Source: Perkinsus olseni
Taxonomy: Eukaryota > Perkinsozoa > Perkinsida > Perkinsidae
Length of the DNA: 64,000 bases
Assembly (NCBI GenBank): GCA_013115135.1
Contig: JABANP010000273.1
Location: 1-64,000, forward strand
Direction: 5' to 3'
Part shown: positions 1 to 13,621 of the stretch, in pieces
How the letters are laid out: each line of letters begins with the position of its first letter
Numbering within the stretch: position 1 is the stretch's first letter
Notes under the pieces: generated by a model
The model's input: the letters and a program-made list of their open reading frames with translations, nothing else
Databases searched by the model: none
What the model was told of the DNA's origin: nothing
Position numbers and translations under genes: made by a program

Positions 1-2694
1 GAACAGTTGGCGCCTCGACGGATGAAATTGGATCCTTGGCTTCGGCGGAACATGTCTGAATTGTTCCGGATGTTCGTGAAGCGGGACGTCGACTTGAACA
101 AAGTATCCGGTTTGGTCGACGGTCATCTGTTCCCTTACAGCTTGGGTTGGCCGTTATTAAGATAAAATACGAGACGGGCTTTCTTTCCCTAGCCAGCCTC
201 GTGAGCTCCCCTCTGTCCAGTCCTTCAGGATCGTACAGAACACCAGAACCATCACAGATAGCGATAGTCTTGTCCTTGGATATGAGGATCTCGTTGGAGC
301 CGAGGTCGCCGTCGGGGCCGCCGGTCATAACCTTCGTCACCGAAGACTCCTGGATGTCCAGGGCGTCCAACAGCTGCAGGACATACTCGTGAATCGAGTT
401 GGTGGTCATACCGTACTTGTCATGGGGTACACCACCCAACTTGGTAGACTTGCCGGTGGTCAAGGCCTTCCAGTAGGTGTAGCCTCGCGCCTTAGCCCTG
501 TACGCGCCCATGTCCATGAACCCGGCGGTGTTCTCGTCAGGGCCAAAGAACAGGATCTCTTCCCTGGGAAGATGCGAGGCCAGGCCGGTCTCCTTCCACA
601 TCATACAGTCCAGTAGGGCGTCGATGTACTTGTTGAAGGCATCACGACCGCTTGTCTGGAGATGTTGGTCTTCCAAGTCCAGTAGTATCGTCCCCTTAGA
701 CCCTCCTTCAGGAATGTCCTTATTCTTCAGCTGCTGCGTAAGAGCCAGATTGTAGTTCTCCTCGAGCAGGGTGGCGCAGTTTTTGTTATAAACTTGGCGG
801 TTCCTCGACATGATCATCCTAATCCCGCCCCGAGCGATATCTCGGAACCTTATATGGAAGCCGTAGAAGTTCCGCCCAACTATCAGATACACTGCATGCG
901 GGACGACCGGGAAGAGGCTCTTGGGCCTGTCAGACACCACTTGCCCGTCAAACCTCATGGCGATGGCGGCGGCCGTGCCAGCCTTGAAAAAGTTGGTCAT
1001 CTGCAGATGGGCATTGAGCTTGAGGAGAGTCTTCAGGATTTTCCCGTCAAACCTCGACCACACCTCCTCATCTATTCTCTTCTCCAACTCATCGTTGTGG
1101 AACGGCTTGCACTCGCCCGTGGCAATCCTCTTGAAATCCTCAAACACCGGTAGGGTCAGAGCATAGTGGGTGGACAGAGCATCGTAGATGCGCTCGTAGG
1201 TGATGGAGTTGGACATGGTCTGCAAGAACATCTCATCAAGCTTGCTCTTCATATCCTGGTTGGACTTGAAGAAGTCGGCCAAGTCCAGGTACTCGTGCGT
1301 TTCCTTCGGAAAGAACGAGAAGACGAACTTAGCGGCCGAGATGAGAAAAATGGCATGCTCGGGAGTGATCTCGTTTTTCAAGACCAGATCCCAGACCAGC
1401 GCCGACCTCTTCGGACTGTGCTTGAAATGGCTAGCGTAGCGGAGAGTCTGAGCCAACTTTTCCAGCTGGTCCGGGGTAAAGGCCGGATCAAAGTACATGT
1501 GGTAGGTGACGATGCCATTGGCGAAGGTCTCCACATACATCCTTCTGGGCATAACTTTGTGGGACCTCAAGCACTCATAGACCTCCAGCATGTAGGCCTT
1601 GCCTCTGCGCTCAGCATCGTAGGCGGCGAACTGGACTATCTTAGCTCCGGCCTTGGTGACCATGTGGGCCGGAGGCTCTATGATTCTCACGACGGCGTTG
1701 CGAGTGACCATCGCCTCGTGGATGAGAGACTGATAGAATTGCTGATTCTCCTCCGTCTTGGACTTGAGGAACTTCTCACTCGCCACCACTTTGATATTCT
1801 CTTCATCACCCACGTCCTTCGACTCGAACACACCAGGCTGGAAGTGCGTTCTGTCGACTATGAAGATCCCGAGTGGCAGACCTCCGCCGTCCTGTACTGG
1901 CGATTTGTCAGATCTCATGAAGACCACGGAGAAGGCATCATCGCTGCGGAAATTGGAGAGGTAGTTCGCCACCTTGCGCTCGGTTTCCCATACCCTACTC
2001 GGATCCAATGTAGCGAGGAAGAACGCCGAGTCAGGCTCCTCGATCTCGAAATGGATAAAGTCAGACTTGGTCGTCTGGGCGACCTTCCTGGCCGCCAGAA
2101 GACTATGGATATGCCTCGCGATCTGGTCGCTGGTGAATACCTTGAAGTACTTGGGGTGCAAACCGAGATCGATAAAGTAGTACTGGATCTCCGTCCACAA
2201 CCTCTTCGCCGCGAAAACGCCCTCTTTGACGATGATGGCAAAAACTTGCGTCATTTTGGCCTCCAGTTCTTCGCCGGTCAGACTTATCTCAGCACTGAAG
2301 GACCCCAACTGGTCTCTCAGCAGATCCATCTGGGTAGGGGACAGATAGCACATACCACCAGCGTAGGACAGGTCGAGATCAGCGAGCATGGTACGGATAT
2401 CGGACTCCGATAATCGGAGTGACCGTTCATAACCGCATCATGGATCGGAAGCATGCCGAATCGATCGGGTTTGAGAACAGCGCCATTTTCGACGAGAAAC
2501 CTGACGGCCTGGATTTTGCCGCCAGCAGCAGCCAGGTGAAGAGCAGTGCGCTTGTCGTAGTCCTGGTCGTTGACGGTCATCGCCGGGTTAGCAGCCAGGA
2601 TGGCCTGCATGCCACCGACGTCACCACGGAAAGCCGCTTCGAGGAGAGCACTGATGTTGTAGGTCAGCGGGGCCTCTTCGCCCTGATGCACCAT
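1..2694 (-). CDS. Ankyrin-repeat / NAD-specific glutamate dehydrogenase fusion (3' end off the left edge)
   Basis: Catalyses NAD-dependent oxidative deamination of glutamate to 2-oxoglutarate and ammonia. The N-terminus (about residues 15-100) is ankyrin-like (DYDKRTALHLAAAGGK, then GMLPIHDAVMNGHSDI). The rest is the large (about 115 kDa) NAD-GDH class of fungi and protists: RGGIR near residue 615, GGSKGTI near 660, FFGPDENTA near 710, GGVPHDKYGMTT near 750, TGGPDGDLGSNE near 785 and CDGSGVLYDPEGLD near 810. The start is the ATG at 2694. The ankyrin and GDH frames connect only if a 14-bp palindromic insertion at about 2404-2420 is ignored. Below about 215 an intron is likely, but its edges are uncertain, and the C-terminus lies outside the window. 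The family call is firm; the fusion rests on reading through the 14-bp interruption. Confidence 0.9.
2404..2420. repeat. Perfect 8+1+8 palindrome inside the GDH coding sequence
   Basis: ACTCCGAT and ATCGGAGT flank a single A. The hexamer ATCGGA is repeated directly at 2399-2404 and 2413-2418, 14 bp apart. Removing one 14-bp unit restores the frame and gives GHSDIRTMLADLDL, which is normal ankyrin sequence. This looks like a short foldback insertion with a target duplication, or a templated duplication. Confidence 0.7.
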
Positions 2695-2889
2695 AGCTGC
2701 GGAAAAAGCTGAGGAAGACCGATGAAGCGAGCCAGATTTAACAGAACGCAGTTCCTAGGAGAGCAGGAGAAATCATACTTAGAAGGACATAGGTCCAAGC
2801 TTAGCGAGCCCAACAGCTCTCTCATCTTCTATACGTAAACGATCCCTCAGGCCTTCCACCGCTCCGCCTAGGGCGTCTCTTTGGGGTAC

Positions 2890-5800
2890 CTACACACCGA
2901 ACGAAGCGGTGTCCAAGCCACAGATAACCCGAGGAGAATGGTCGAGGGCGGAAGCGAACGAGCTTTCCATGGTTAGTACCAATTCACCGCTCCCGTTGTC
3001 AACAGCGGCATCCAGCGCTTCCATCACTTGCAGTATCAGTGCCAAGTCCATCGGGGAGCCCTTGTCTTGGGGATCCCAGTCTTCAACCTGTTGCACAGCG
3101 AGATCTGCTGCCTGCTCGAGTTCACCCGTGACCATGTAAGCTCTAAGTAGTGCCAGCCAGTCTAGGTCCAGCAGCTTCGCTACAAGTTCATCGGGGACTG
3201 CCGCCTTTTCAACCCGGAGCAGGTAGACAAGAACATGGGCCAAAGCGTATGTGTCGTTCTCGGTCAGAACTAATAGGGTTGACCACAAGGCCTCAGTAGT
3301 GCTGCCATCGCACTGCAAGGGCGAGACCGAGTCGAATCTCGTGAAAGCATACCTCATCAACGACGGATCGCCATCCTCTCTCGCAAGGGCCGGTCCCTCA
3401 TCCCGCCGGATGAGCTCGACAAACGGCAAGAAGCAAGACGACCAAGGATCCAGACCAGCCAAGCGAGCCAGGTCTACGGCAGGCTTGAGGAGCCCCAGCG
3501 AGGAGCCGATTCGACAGAGGCGCCACGGGTCCACGGCACCCACACTGACGTGAGTGAGTTCAACTACCGCCGAGTAGAGGGAGACGTATTGAAGTCTCAG
3601 TTGCACCCAGGCGAAGTCGACGAACAGGAACCGTGACCCCTCTGCAGAGATTTCGCTGTTTCGGAGAACCACAAAGACTCCCCGAGGTGAATTCATGCGC
3701 TTCAAGCTCGCCTTGGCCAATAGCAAACATTTCTTCTGGCACCGCAATCGATCCAACGTTGACAGAACAACCTCGGGCTGGGAGTTCTCAACCAACTCAG
3801 CAACTTCAGGCTGCCGAAGTTCACTAGGAATTTCGCCGGGAGGAGTCGTGCAGTCCGCAGCAAGGAGGCCTCGAGCAGGCTCCGGCGTCTGCTGGCTTCC
3901 TCCGTTGTCAAGATACCCCCTGATCGCCAGCCTCGCTGCATGCTCTCGATCACCACTCTTGGTCATCACCGCCCAGAGCTGCTCGAGTTCTCGCACAGTT
4001 TCCGGGCTCGCGGATGAGACAATAACGTCGAGAAGCTTTCCCGCAGTAGCAGCTGCGGCACCACTCTTCTCGGCCCTCACCCTCATCAGCCAGCCCAGTT
4101 CACCGCACCGTTCGAGCTCTCGCGCCATCTCCGACAAGCGTTCAGTAGAAGCTGCCTCGGTGAGAGCTTCCAAGCAAGTATCCCAGTCACGGAGTTCCAA
4201 TGCCCGATCGAAGAGGTCCACAGCGTCCACTCCCTGAAGCTTCGCAAAGGTTATCTCAGCCTCGAAGAAACTCGCTTGACAGCATAGTCGGACACAGTGC
4301 TGAGGCAGACTGTTACCGGAGCCGAGAACAGAGCTGAGAGACCCCTGGTCGTCGACACAGACGCTGGTCAGAAGTTTCAGCACGTAGGCCAGTCTCTCGG
4401 GAGTGCAGTTGTCGGCATCGGACAGGATGGATCTGAAATAGGTCACAGCGCCTAATGAGGAAGCCCGAGAACAGGCTCCCCGCTTTACCTGGCTATGACG
4501 TAATTTTCGGCCTTTTCTCCCTTAAGGAGGAGGGCCAGGGGCACCAGCACCTCCTTAGCGTCCACTGGGTACTCCATCAAACGTCTCAAGAGCTCCTCCC
4601 TCGTCAAGCCTTCAGCACTACTCCGCAGCAAGGCCGCAGATGTGTCCTTGGCGAGGTCAAGAGCGAGCGCTCCTTGCACTCCTCCGAGTACATCGTCGTG
4701 CTGAGATATCAAAAATCGAGGAATCAGCGGTTTGCTCGCCGTACTCCCTGATATTACCAATTTTCGGATCTCCGCCACGGTCGCCGCCCCGCATTGGCTA
4801 TCTAGCGCTCCGTTGCTCAGCGCCCACTCAGTCCAAATGGCCAGGCCGGCGAGAACATCATTTGGAACCTGCCGAGGCGCGGCAATCAGTTCCTTGATCT
4901 CGCGGGCCGCCCCCTTCAGATCTCGGATCTGGTTCGAAGCCTCGCCGACCATCCGCAATCCAGTTTCGTCGGAGTTGAGCGCCTCTACGCAGGCTTCGAC
5001 CACCGGCTGGATTTGGCCTGCTGCAGCTGTGATCATGAGAGTGGAACTCGTAAGTGTGAAGGCTCCCGCCATCAACGCGGCCGTGCAGAGCCGCTGAGGG
5101 TCCGACGCTTCTTCGTCGTCCAGCAGCAGATCTTCCGCACCACCACAAGCCAGCGAGTGTCCCATACCAAATCTCAGAAGACTCTCTTCAAATAAGTCAT
5201 CAACCGGGCGAAGGGCAGATACCGAATGCGGCGATGCGATGAGGAAGGCGGCGCCGACGAAGCCGACGGCGGTCCTGGCGTCGTCCACGGCGCTGTCGAT
5301 AGAAGACAGTAGGCTCCTCGCCATTGCATGTACCGCTGGCACGCTTTTTTCAGCAGTGAGTTTACCGAAGAGGGACTCCGGCGAGCTCTCCAACCCCAAC
5401 GAAATGAGCGTCCAAGTCCACCATGCCGCTACGAAGTCGCGACTGCTCAGCACCGTAGCGCAGCTGTCCGCTACGTAGAACAACGGAAACGGTGGAGGAG
5501 GCAAAAGGGAGCAGAGCTCTGAGACGGTTTGCCCTCCATGAGACACTCGAAGGTCCTCCAAGTCAGCGATGGTGACACCTCTAGCTAGCTCCATTTTTCG
5601 CTTGCCTTGCTGCTGAGTTGTGGCACAGACCGTGAAGCCGGCCAAGGCCCCCTCACCACCGTTCTCCGGCGAAATATCACCGACGAGAATCTCGACCTCA
5701 TTCTCGGGGCTCCGGCCAACCACAAGTAATTGTTGCTCACTAATGGAGAGCCGGAGTAGTTCGGAGCCCGGCTGGAGCGGCAGGTCGATGGAAGGGCCCT

Positions 5801-6946
5801 CAGTGATCGATCCGTCCTCGCCTACGTCAAGAATGCTCACAACCCAAGCCCCAGCGGCGCCCTGTCTTCCGACGGCCAGAGACCCGGGAAGCTCATCGCC
5901 TGCGAAGTTGCTGACGACGATGCCGCCGAAGATTTCAAGATTGGCCTCGCTAGCAGGAGGTGTACCAGCGTAGGCCGACAACGGCTCCGACCATCGGCGG
6001 CAGCAGCCGTCAGCCGTTACAGAAAGGAGCTCCTGATTGGGTAGAGGTACTAGTCCAACCACAGCCGCGGAGAGAGTTGAGGGGGACCGGGAACCTGGGA
6101 AGGACAACGATGCCTCACGGGGCCAGACTGCCATGGGAAGGCTCACTTCTGAACATGCTAGTCATCTTGGACCAGACACTCTTCCGCGCGACTAACCCAA
6201 GGTTCTTCTCGCACAGACTCGGTGTCTCCTGACCATTGTCGTACGTAGAAAGCCAAGCTAATGTAACGTTTCCATCGGCGCAGCCAATGGCAGCCCATCC
6301 GGGACCGAGGAGAGTGCAGGACGTGGCCGGCCCAGTTAGACCAGCGACGGTAGTGACGCGCTGAGACACCGAGGCGAGGCGGTTAGCCCAGACGGAGTCC
6401 GACCTTGAAAGTCGGGGAGGGATGTTGAGGGAGAGGATGACCGAGGAGGCTGTTAGGAGACAGAAGGTAATACCTGAGGCCAGAGATATCCCGAAGACTA
6501 ACGCCCAGCAGCACGGCGAAGCGGAACCCCATTATATCGTAGTAGGAAGCGTGGAAGAGATGAAAGCGCAATGGACTTGGCCTTAATCCAGTCTCTATGA
6601 CGTTCAGCTATTTTCACGGAACCACCCGCTCTCCTTACCGCCAGACTTCTGATCCACCTGGCTAGCCATGTGAGTGACCCTGGCATCTCCCACAACTTCC
6701 ATAGGCAACTTCACAACAACCGCATGAACAGTTTCGGCTGAGCCGTCCTCGCAAGGACGATACACCGCTAGACGGCAGGTCGCTTGATCGGCGGATCCAG
6801 GGTAGGAACTGAGAAGTTAGTCGATAATTGAACGACTCGAACCGCCTTAGCAATGATGCCGCTATCTGCTCTAGCCCGCTGGGGGCGCGCTTGAACTCAG
6901 GAGGGACCAGGATGTAATGGCAGCCTGGGAATTCATCGAGATGGAG
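2890..6946 (-). CDS. Nup160/Nup120-like nucleoporin of the Y complex (multi-exon)
   Basis: Probably a scaffold nucleoporin: an N-terminal beta-propeller followed by a long helical domain. Exons read towards lower coordinates. The first visible piece is HLDEFPGCHYILVPPEF after a CAG at 6947, then LAVYRPCEDGSAETVHAVV, then propeller-like ATSCTLLGPGWAAIGCADG and LLSVTADGCCRRWS. The helical part is the large exon down to about 4488 and the last exon from about 4435 to the stop at 2890. Two introns are clear: GTGAGCC...CCCAG at about 6146-6093 and GTAAAGC...TTTCAG at about 4488-4435. The helical stretch with LFDRALELRDWDTCLEAL follows the Nup160 pattern of paired helices. The true start may lie further upstream. 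Another helical-repeat scaffold protein is possible; identification is by pattern, not by a unique motif. Confidence 0.5.
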
Positions 6947-8328
6947 CTGCTTTCAATAGATAGACGTCTAGATATACTACCCGGAGTCGAAAGTAGTCCC
7001 ACCTTTTCGGGAGCTCAGAAAAACAGAAGCGCCGCCAGAAGGCCTCCCAAAATAAATGCCACCTTCCCGTACTACCATACGACAGCCTCCCCTTCTTCAC
7101 CAATGGGCCCTGCCACAGCCGCTACAGAGTCGAGACTGTTCCCGACTGGAAATGTGTCGACACTCTTTTCGACGTAACCGACGACAACGTGGTCGGTTCT
7201 GGCGTCGTCCGCTGAGGACATTGTGTCCAAACACACACTGGAAACGTCCGCTGACTCTCCCAGCCATTAATAGCTACTTAAACTCAACACCGAAGTTACT
7301 ATCTGGAGCGAATTTTTCAGTGAGGAAATTGAAGAAGAGGTGATTGGTAAAGGGTCATCCTCTACTACGGTAGCCGTACGTCATTTTACCCAATGGTAGT
7401 AAAGTCAACCTCAACAAACGTCATTCCCCTGGCTGCGGGGCTTATGCTTTTGCTGCTTATCCTCCCTCTACCACACTGGTAGTAGTAGAAGGTGATCGTA
7501 TACCACACACGCAGTAACGGTAATAACAATAATTGGCGACTGTGGTCTTCTCGGCCTCACTTGTGAATTCTGACCGCCTTTGCGACGGCATTTGCGACCT
7601 TGAAGAAGACAAAAAGGGAAAGACCGATCCAGTCTTCCGGTCAGTGAGGCCACAAAATTAATATCAACGGTCTGGTAGGCGAAAGGGCGTTCGACCGTGC
7701 TTGAATGAGGGAAGAGGCGATCACAGTTAAGATTTATACTCGATACGTGCGGTAGACAAAACACTAGAAATGAGGAACATGACGATGGAGCTGCTAGCAG
7801 CGGTGACGGTGCCAGCGGCTGACGCGAGAGCGCAATAACAGCGGGGTGATACACCCTAATGGGATGTTATTGTCGATCTGCTGCAGCTGCTGAACCACCA
7901 AGGATCCATCATCAGGTACAATCGTAAGCAGCATATGGCATGGCCAGAATTGGCGGCAAGAAACACGACCGGACGACGACTTTAATCGTCTCAATTTTGG
8001 TCTTTGACATAAGTCGAGGAATATTAATGTGAAAATGACGTATTTTGGTAGCAGTAGCGCTACAAACAGCGAGTAACTGTGGCAGGAACGAATAAAGGCG
8101 ACCCACTCTGACTCGGTGTATGATGAACGACAGCGACCGAAAAGGTTTATATACAACAGCTGTACCGAAGTAGTCGGACAAAGTAAAAGCTCCTCACTTC
8201 AGACAGCAGTAACCATCGGGCTTCGCGGCCTGTCAGCGTCGAAGAAAACAACCGAAAGAGGAGAGGAAGCGGATGAAGAACCTTTCTAGTGCATCACGGA
8301 GTTGTCAAAGTCCTGGTATCTAGGGCCG
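6947..8328. other. Intergenic: 5' flank of the nucleoporin gene and 3' flank of DBP2
   Basis: No reading frame here looks coding on either strand. It may hold an untranslated leader or first exon of the nucleoporin gene and the 3' UTR of the helicase gene, since both genes are on the minus strand. Confidence 0.4.
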
Positions 8329-10603
<2,275 letters not shown>

Positions 10604-10707
10604 TATACACAGGAGTAAACCTACAACCAAGGCATTACCTTAGCGAAGCCAAAAATAAAACACAGAAAATGAGTACATGCATGAAACTAATTAGGGCTAG
10701 CATGCGT

Positions 10708-11967
10708 TTAAAGAAAAGCTACTTGCTGCTGCTCTTGCTTGGAAGCTTCGTGAAGAAAGGAAGATATCTTCTTACAACCTTTCGCGGCCTGCTCTAGTCT
10801 GGCTCGCTTAGCGTCAACCTTATTCGCCTGCTGATACTGACGATCCCTATGGCCTCATCCGTAACTACCCTTACCTCGCTGGGTCTGATTCTTTTCTGAT
10901 TCACCGGAGCAGTCTCCACAGCAGGAGGGCTGACCTTCTTCACGGGCGACGGGACCAACGGTTGGGAGACATCTAAAAGAGATCTACCCGGCCAATGGTT
11001 TCCGACAAGCTCTCACCAACATCCAAGCGCCGGGCCACTTTGGCGACCAAATCAGCATCGCCCATCGCAAAATGGTAGCACAACTGAGAATAAAGTAGTC
11101 CCATCAAGGCGCTCCTTCGCTCACACCTCACACATGAACCTCGAGAGCCTCTCTCTTCTCAGATCCTCAGTAGCGCACTCGCCAACTTCAGTGAAGTACA
11201 AGCCCGAGGAGATAGCCTGACTCAGAAGATACAGCGGTACGCACGACCAACTGCAGGCGGAACCTGCTCGGAAGTCTTCCGCACAATGACGGCCAGCCAA
11301 GCAGCCAAGCGATCGAGGCTGAATCGATAGACCTTCTCCTGAAGAAGGCGAGGGCGAGGGACACTAGCAGCGACGAAGCCAAATTTCGAATCTACCTCGA
11401 CATCCTTGGAGACAGCCTTAGTCTCACACACACAAGCGAGCTGCTTCTCGAGGCCATCACGGCACAGCGTAACCTGAAACAAGCTCATGAGACCAGCAGC
11501 ATCAGAAGTAGCAGACCATATGCTTGAAGGCATCTCTACAATCGCTGTACTCAGTGCTAGCCCCAAGGATCACGTCCGTGAAGGTAACGAACCTGTCAGT
11601 CACGATGAACAGACGCTGATCCAACCATACCAACCTATCCTGGTTCCCTTTCTGGCTCGCTAAATACGGCAGCAGAACCATCACAGGCGCGACCTCCGTC
11701 CCCAGCAGGACATGAGGGTCTCGAACGAGGGTCTCATCACCCACAAAGATGCTTCCACGATTGTAACCACTCCGCTCGAAAGAGTTGACCTCGAACAATC
11801 TACACCGACAGATTGCAAAGCGGTGAGCCGGAGACCTGCCCTCCCCACCTGCCAGCTGAGGTGAGGAGGAAGTTGGCTAGCTTGCCGTCGCTGGGATGGG
11901 GTAGACGGAGCACCTCAACCTTCTCTTGGGTCAAATCAATTCGAGAAAAAGAAGGCGGCACTTCCAT
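10708..11967 (-). CDS. RNASEH2B: Ribonuclease H2 subunit B
   Basis: Non-catalytic subunit of the nuclear RNase H2 complex, which removes ribonucleotides from DNA and degrades RNA-DNA hybrids. It starts MEVPPSFSRIDLTQEK at 11967. Family features follow in order: LRLPHPSDGK with ANFLL, then LFEVNSFERSGYNRGSIFVG, VMVLLPYLA, RLVWLDQRLF, and the helix KVYRFSLDRLAAWLAVIV, matching the human segment around KYSKEKTLKWLEKKV. The C-terminus has KKISSFL, a PIP-box-like motif in the same place as the PCNA-binding motif of the human subunit. Introns fit by phase: GTGGGGAGG...GTGTAG, GTTACCTTC...TTTCAG (about 100 nt), GTGAGAGC...TTTTAG (45 nt) and GTAAGGG...CGTCAG. It lies just upstream of DBP2 on the same strand. 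Confidence 0.82.
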
Positions 11968-12072
11968 CGCTGTGCTGAAGGCATGATAACAAGGAGCTCT
12001 GAAAGAGGTAGGGCGGAGGGCAACTCAAGAAAAACCCAAAAGGCAGAAACATGTCGAAAATCACTCAAAAAA

Positions 12073-13210
12073 TCATCGAAGACCGGCCACAGTCAACGTC
12101 ATGCAGTTGAGCTCTTGATAGGGGATGGCAAAAACTCGGTCCAACCGACTGGACTCCGGCATAGCTCGAAACATCCTATTGTACCTGGGGAGTACCTCAT
12201 TTCCCTCACCTACTACTTCAATAGTACTAACCATGTGAGGAGGTCTGTGTGGTTTCTGAGCAGCCAATGGTGAGTTGTGAAGCCTTCAAGGGATCTTATA
12301 CAGCCGTACCTGACCTTCGCCTACTCGAAAGCACCACCGCTCACAGTCTCTCACACAGCCACATCAGCAAGATCGGGTTTGGCACCGCCGTGGAACTTCC
12401 CCCCTCTTGCGGCCAAGTCGACCGTCCACTCCTGTTGGCTAAAAATCCGGGCGGAATAAAATCAGGCAGCTTCCTACGTCGACGCATTTGAGTAGATCTT
12501 CTCGCTCATCGTCTATGTTGTACTTCTTCCGTATCTTGTCATTAGCCATCCACATAGCCCAGCCACCAACCAGTCGATTCACCATCTTCATAGGTAACCA
12601 CATGTGGGGGATATTCATAATATAGCCAAAGGCCTCGAACGACTCGCCGAACGTTCGTGTGAGGTTGGGGAAGAGCAACACTGCGAGCTTCTTGTCGGTC
12701 CAGTCGACCCATTTGCTGATCTCAGGCTCTTGCAGCTGCTGGCTGACGTTCTCTCGGCCTAGTGCCTCGACAAGCTTCTTGATAATCTCAGTGGAGTCGT
12801 TGACCTGAGGCGAGCTGGCAGCAGGGGGAGGCGACGGGTTCCAGCTACTTGGATGCCATCAATGAAGGCTATGGGGACCTTCCGGTAGTCCTTGCTGAAT
12901 CGTATCTCACCCTTGGTGAGAGGATTCACGTCCATAGTCTTGTAAGGGACCTGAGAGTGAGGGATAAATGTCACAGAAAGTGAGACACCGTACGAGTCAC
13001 AACCCGACCTATTCTGTATCCTACCACCTCAACCTAGTATCTTCCCGTTTCAAAGATATCACCCGACCTTCTCACCTGTTGCCAATCCAAGAAGGCCTTA
13101 ACTTTGTTACAGTAGGGGCAGATCTCATATTGATAGATGTTAACCTCAGGAAGCCTCGACACCCCTCCCGCCGCAGCACAGAGACGCCTTGATCCAAGTC
13201 GAGTAAACAT
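12073..13210 (-). CDS. PTGES2: Prostaglandin E synthase 2-like protein (glutaredoxin/GST-fold)
   Basis: Membrane-associated thioredoxin/GST-fold protein of the PGES2 family; its role outside animals is not established. The start chosen is the ATG at 13210 (MFTRLGSRR), giving a basic N-terminus that could target mitochondria. Exon 1 carries NIYQYEICPYCNKVKAFLD with the CPYC active site. Next come PYKTMDVNPLTKGEIRFS and DYRKVPIAFIDGIQV, a middle exon with SKWVDW, LLFPNLTRTFGESFEAFGY and NIDDEREDLLKCVD, and a last part reading LADVAVYGCIRSLEGF and then WYNRMFRAMPESSRL before the stop at 12073. The order and spacing match human PGES2, including its terminal WYLRVERAI region. At least four introns fit GT-AG, for example GTTAGTAC...CCCCAG close to the end. 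Confidence 0.85.
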
Positions 13211-13621
13211 AGACGACACCCAAGACCCTACAGGGAAGGTGGCTGCCGCAAGGCCGTGTGACGCTAGTCAGAGTTCACTCCTGGCCCCCCGAAACGACGG
13301 GCACGCTGGCCAGATGTCGACAGGTTTTGACGGCAATCACGCAAGCAAGAAGATGCGCTTCACGCGGGGAGGACCCCTGAGGAGCCAGATGCGGCTGAGC
13401 CACTCTCAGAAAGGCATTAATGCTGTTGATCGGCCGCGTGACAAGAGGGTTGGACGTCGCGGGCTGCACTGAACGATTATCGAAGTGAGTGAATCTGTCC
13501 GAGCTTTGAGCGATGTTACTCATATATAATCGTCGCATCTTTGAGGTTCATTTTGGTTCACACCTTACCTCCCACCTGCCGTTACCTAGCCTCGCGTCGC
13601 TTCCTCAAGTTGATTGGCGCT
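13211..13621. other. Divergent intergenic region between PGES2 and acyl-CoA oxidase
   Basis: About 410 bp between two genes transcribed away from each other, so it should hold both promoters. I see no TATA box or other element I can name. A longer in-frame ACOX start at 13541 would shorten it. Confidence 0.4.

Noticed and set aside
1..165. Open plus-strand frame from the left edge to a TAA at 163-165
   Set aside because: It lies opposite the continuing dehydrogenase gene, has no recognisable similarity, and is probably an antisense shadow.
1166..2413. 415-codon plus-strand open frame
   Set aside because: It is exactly antisense to conserved NAD-GDH sequence; the complementary strand has family motifs and this one has none.
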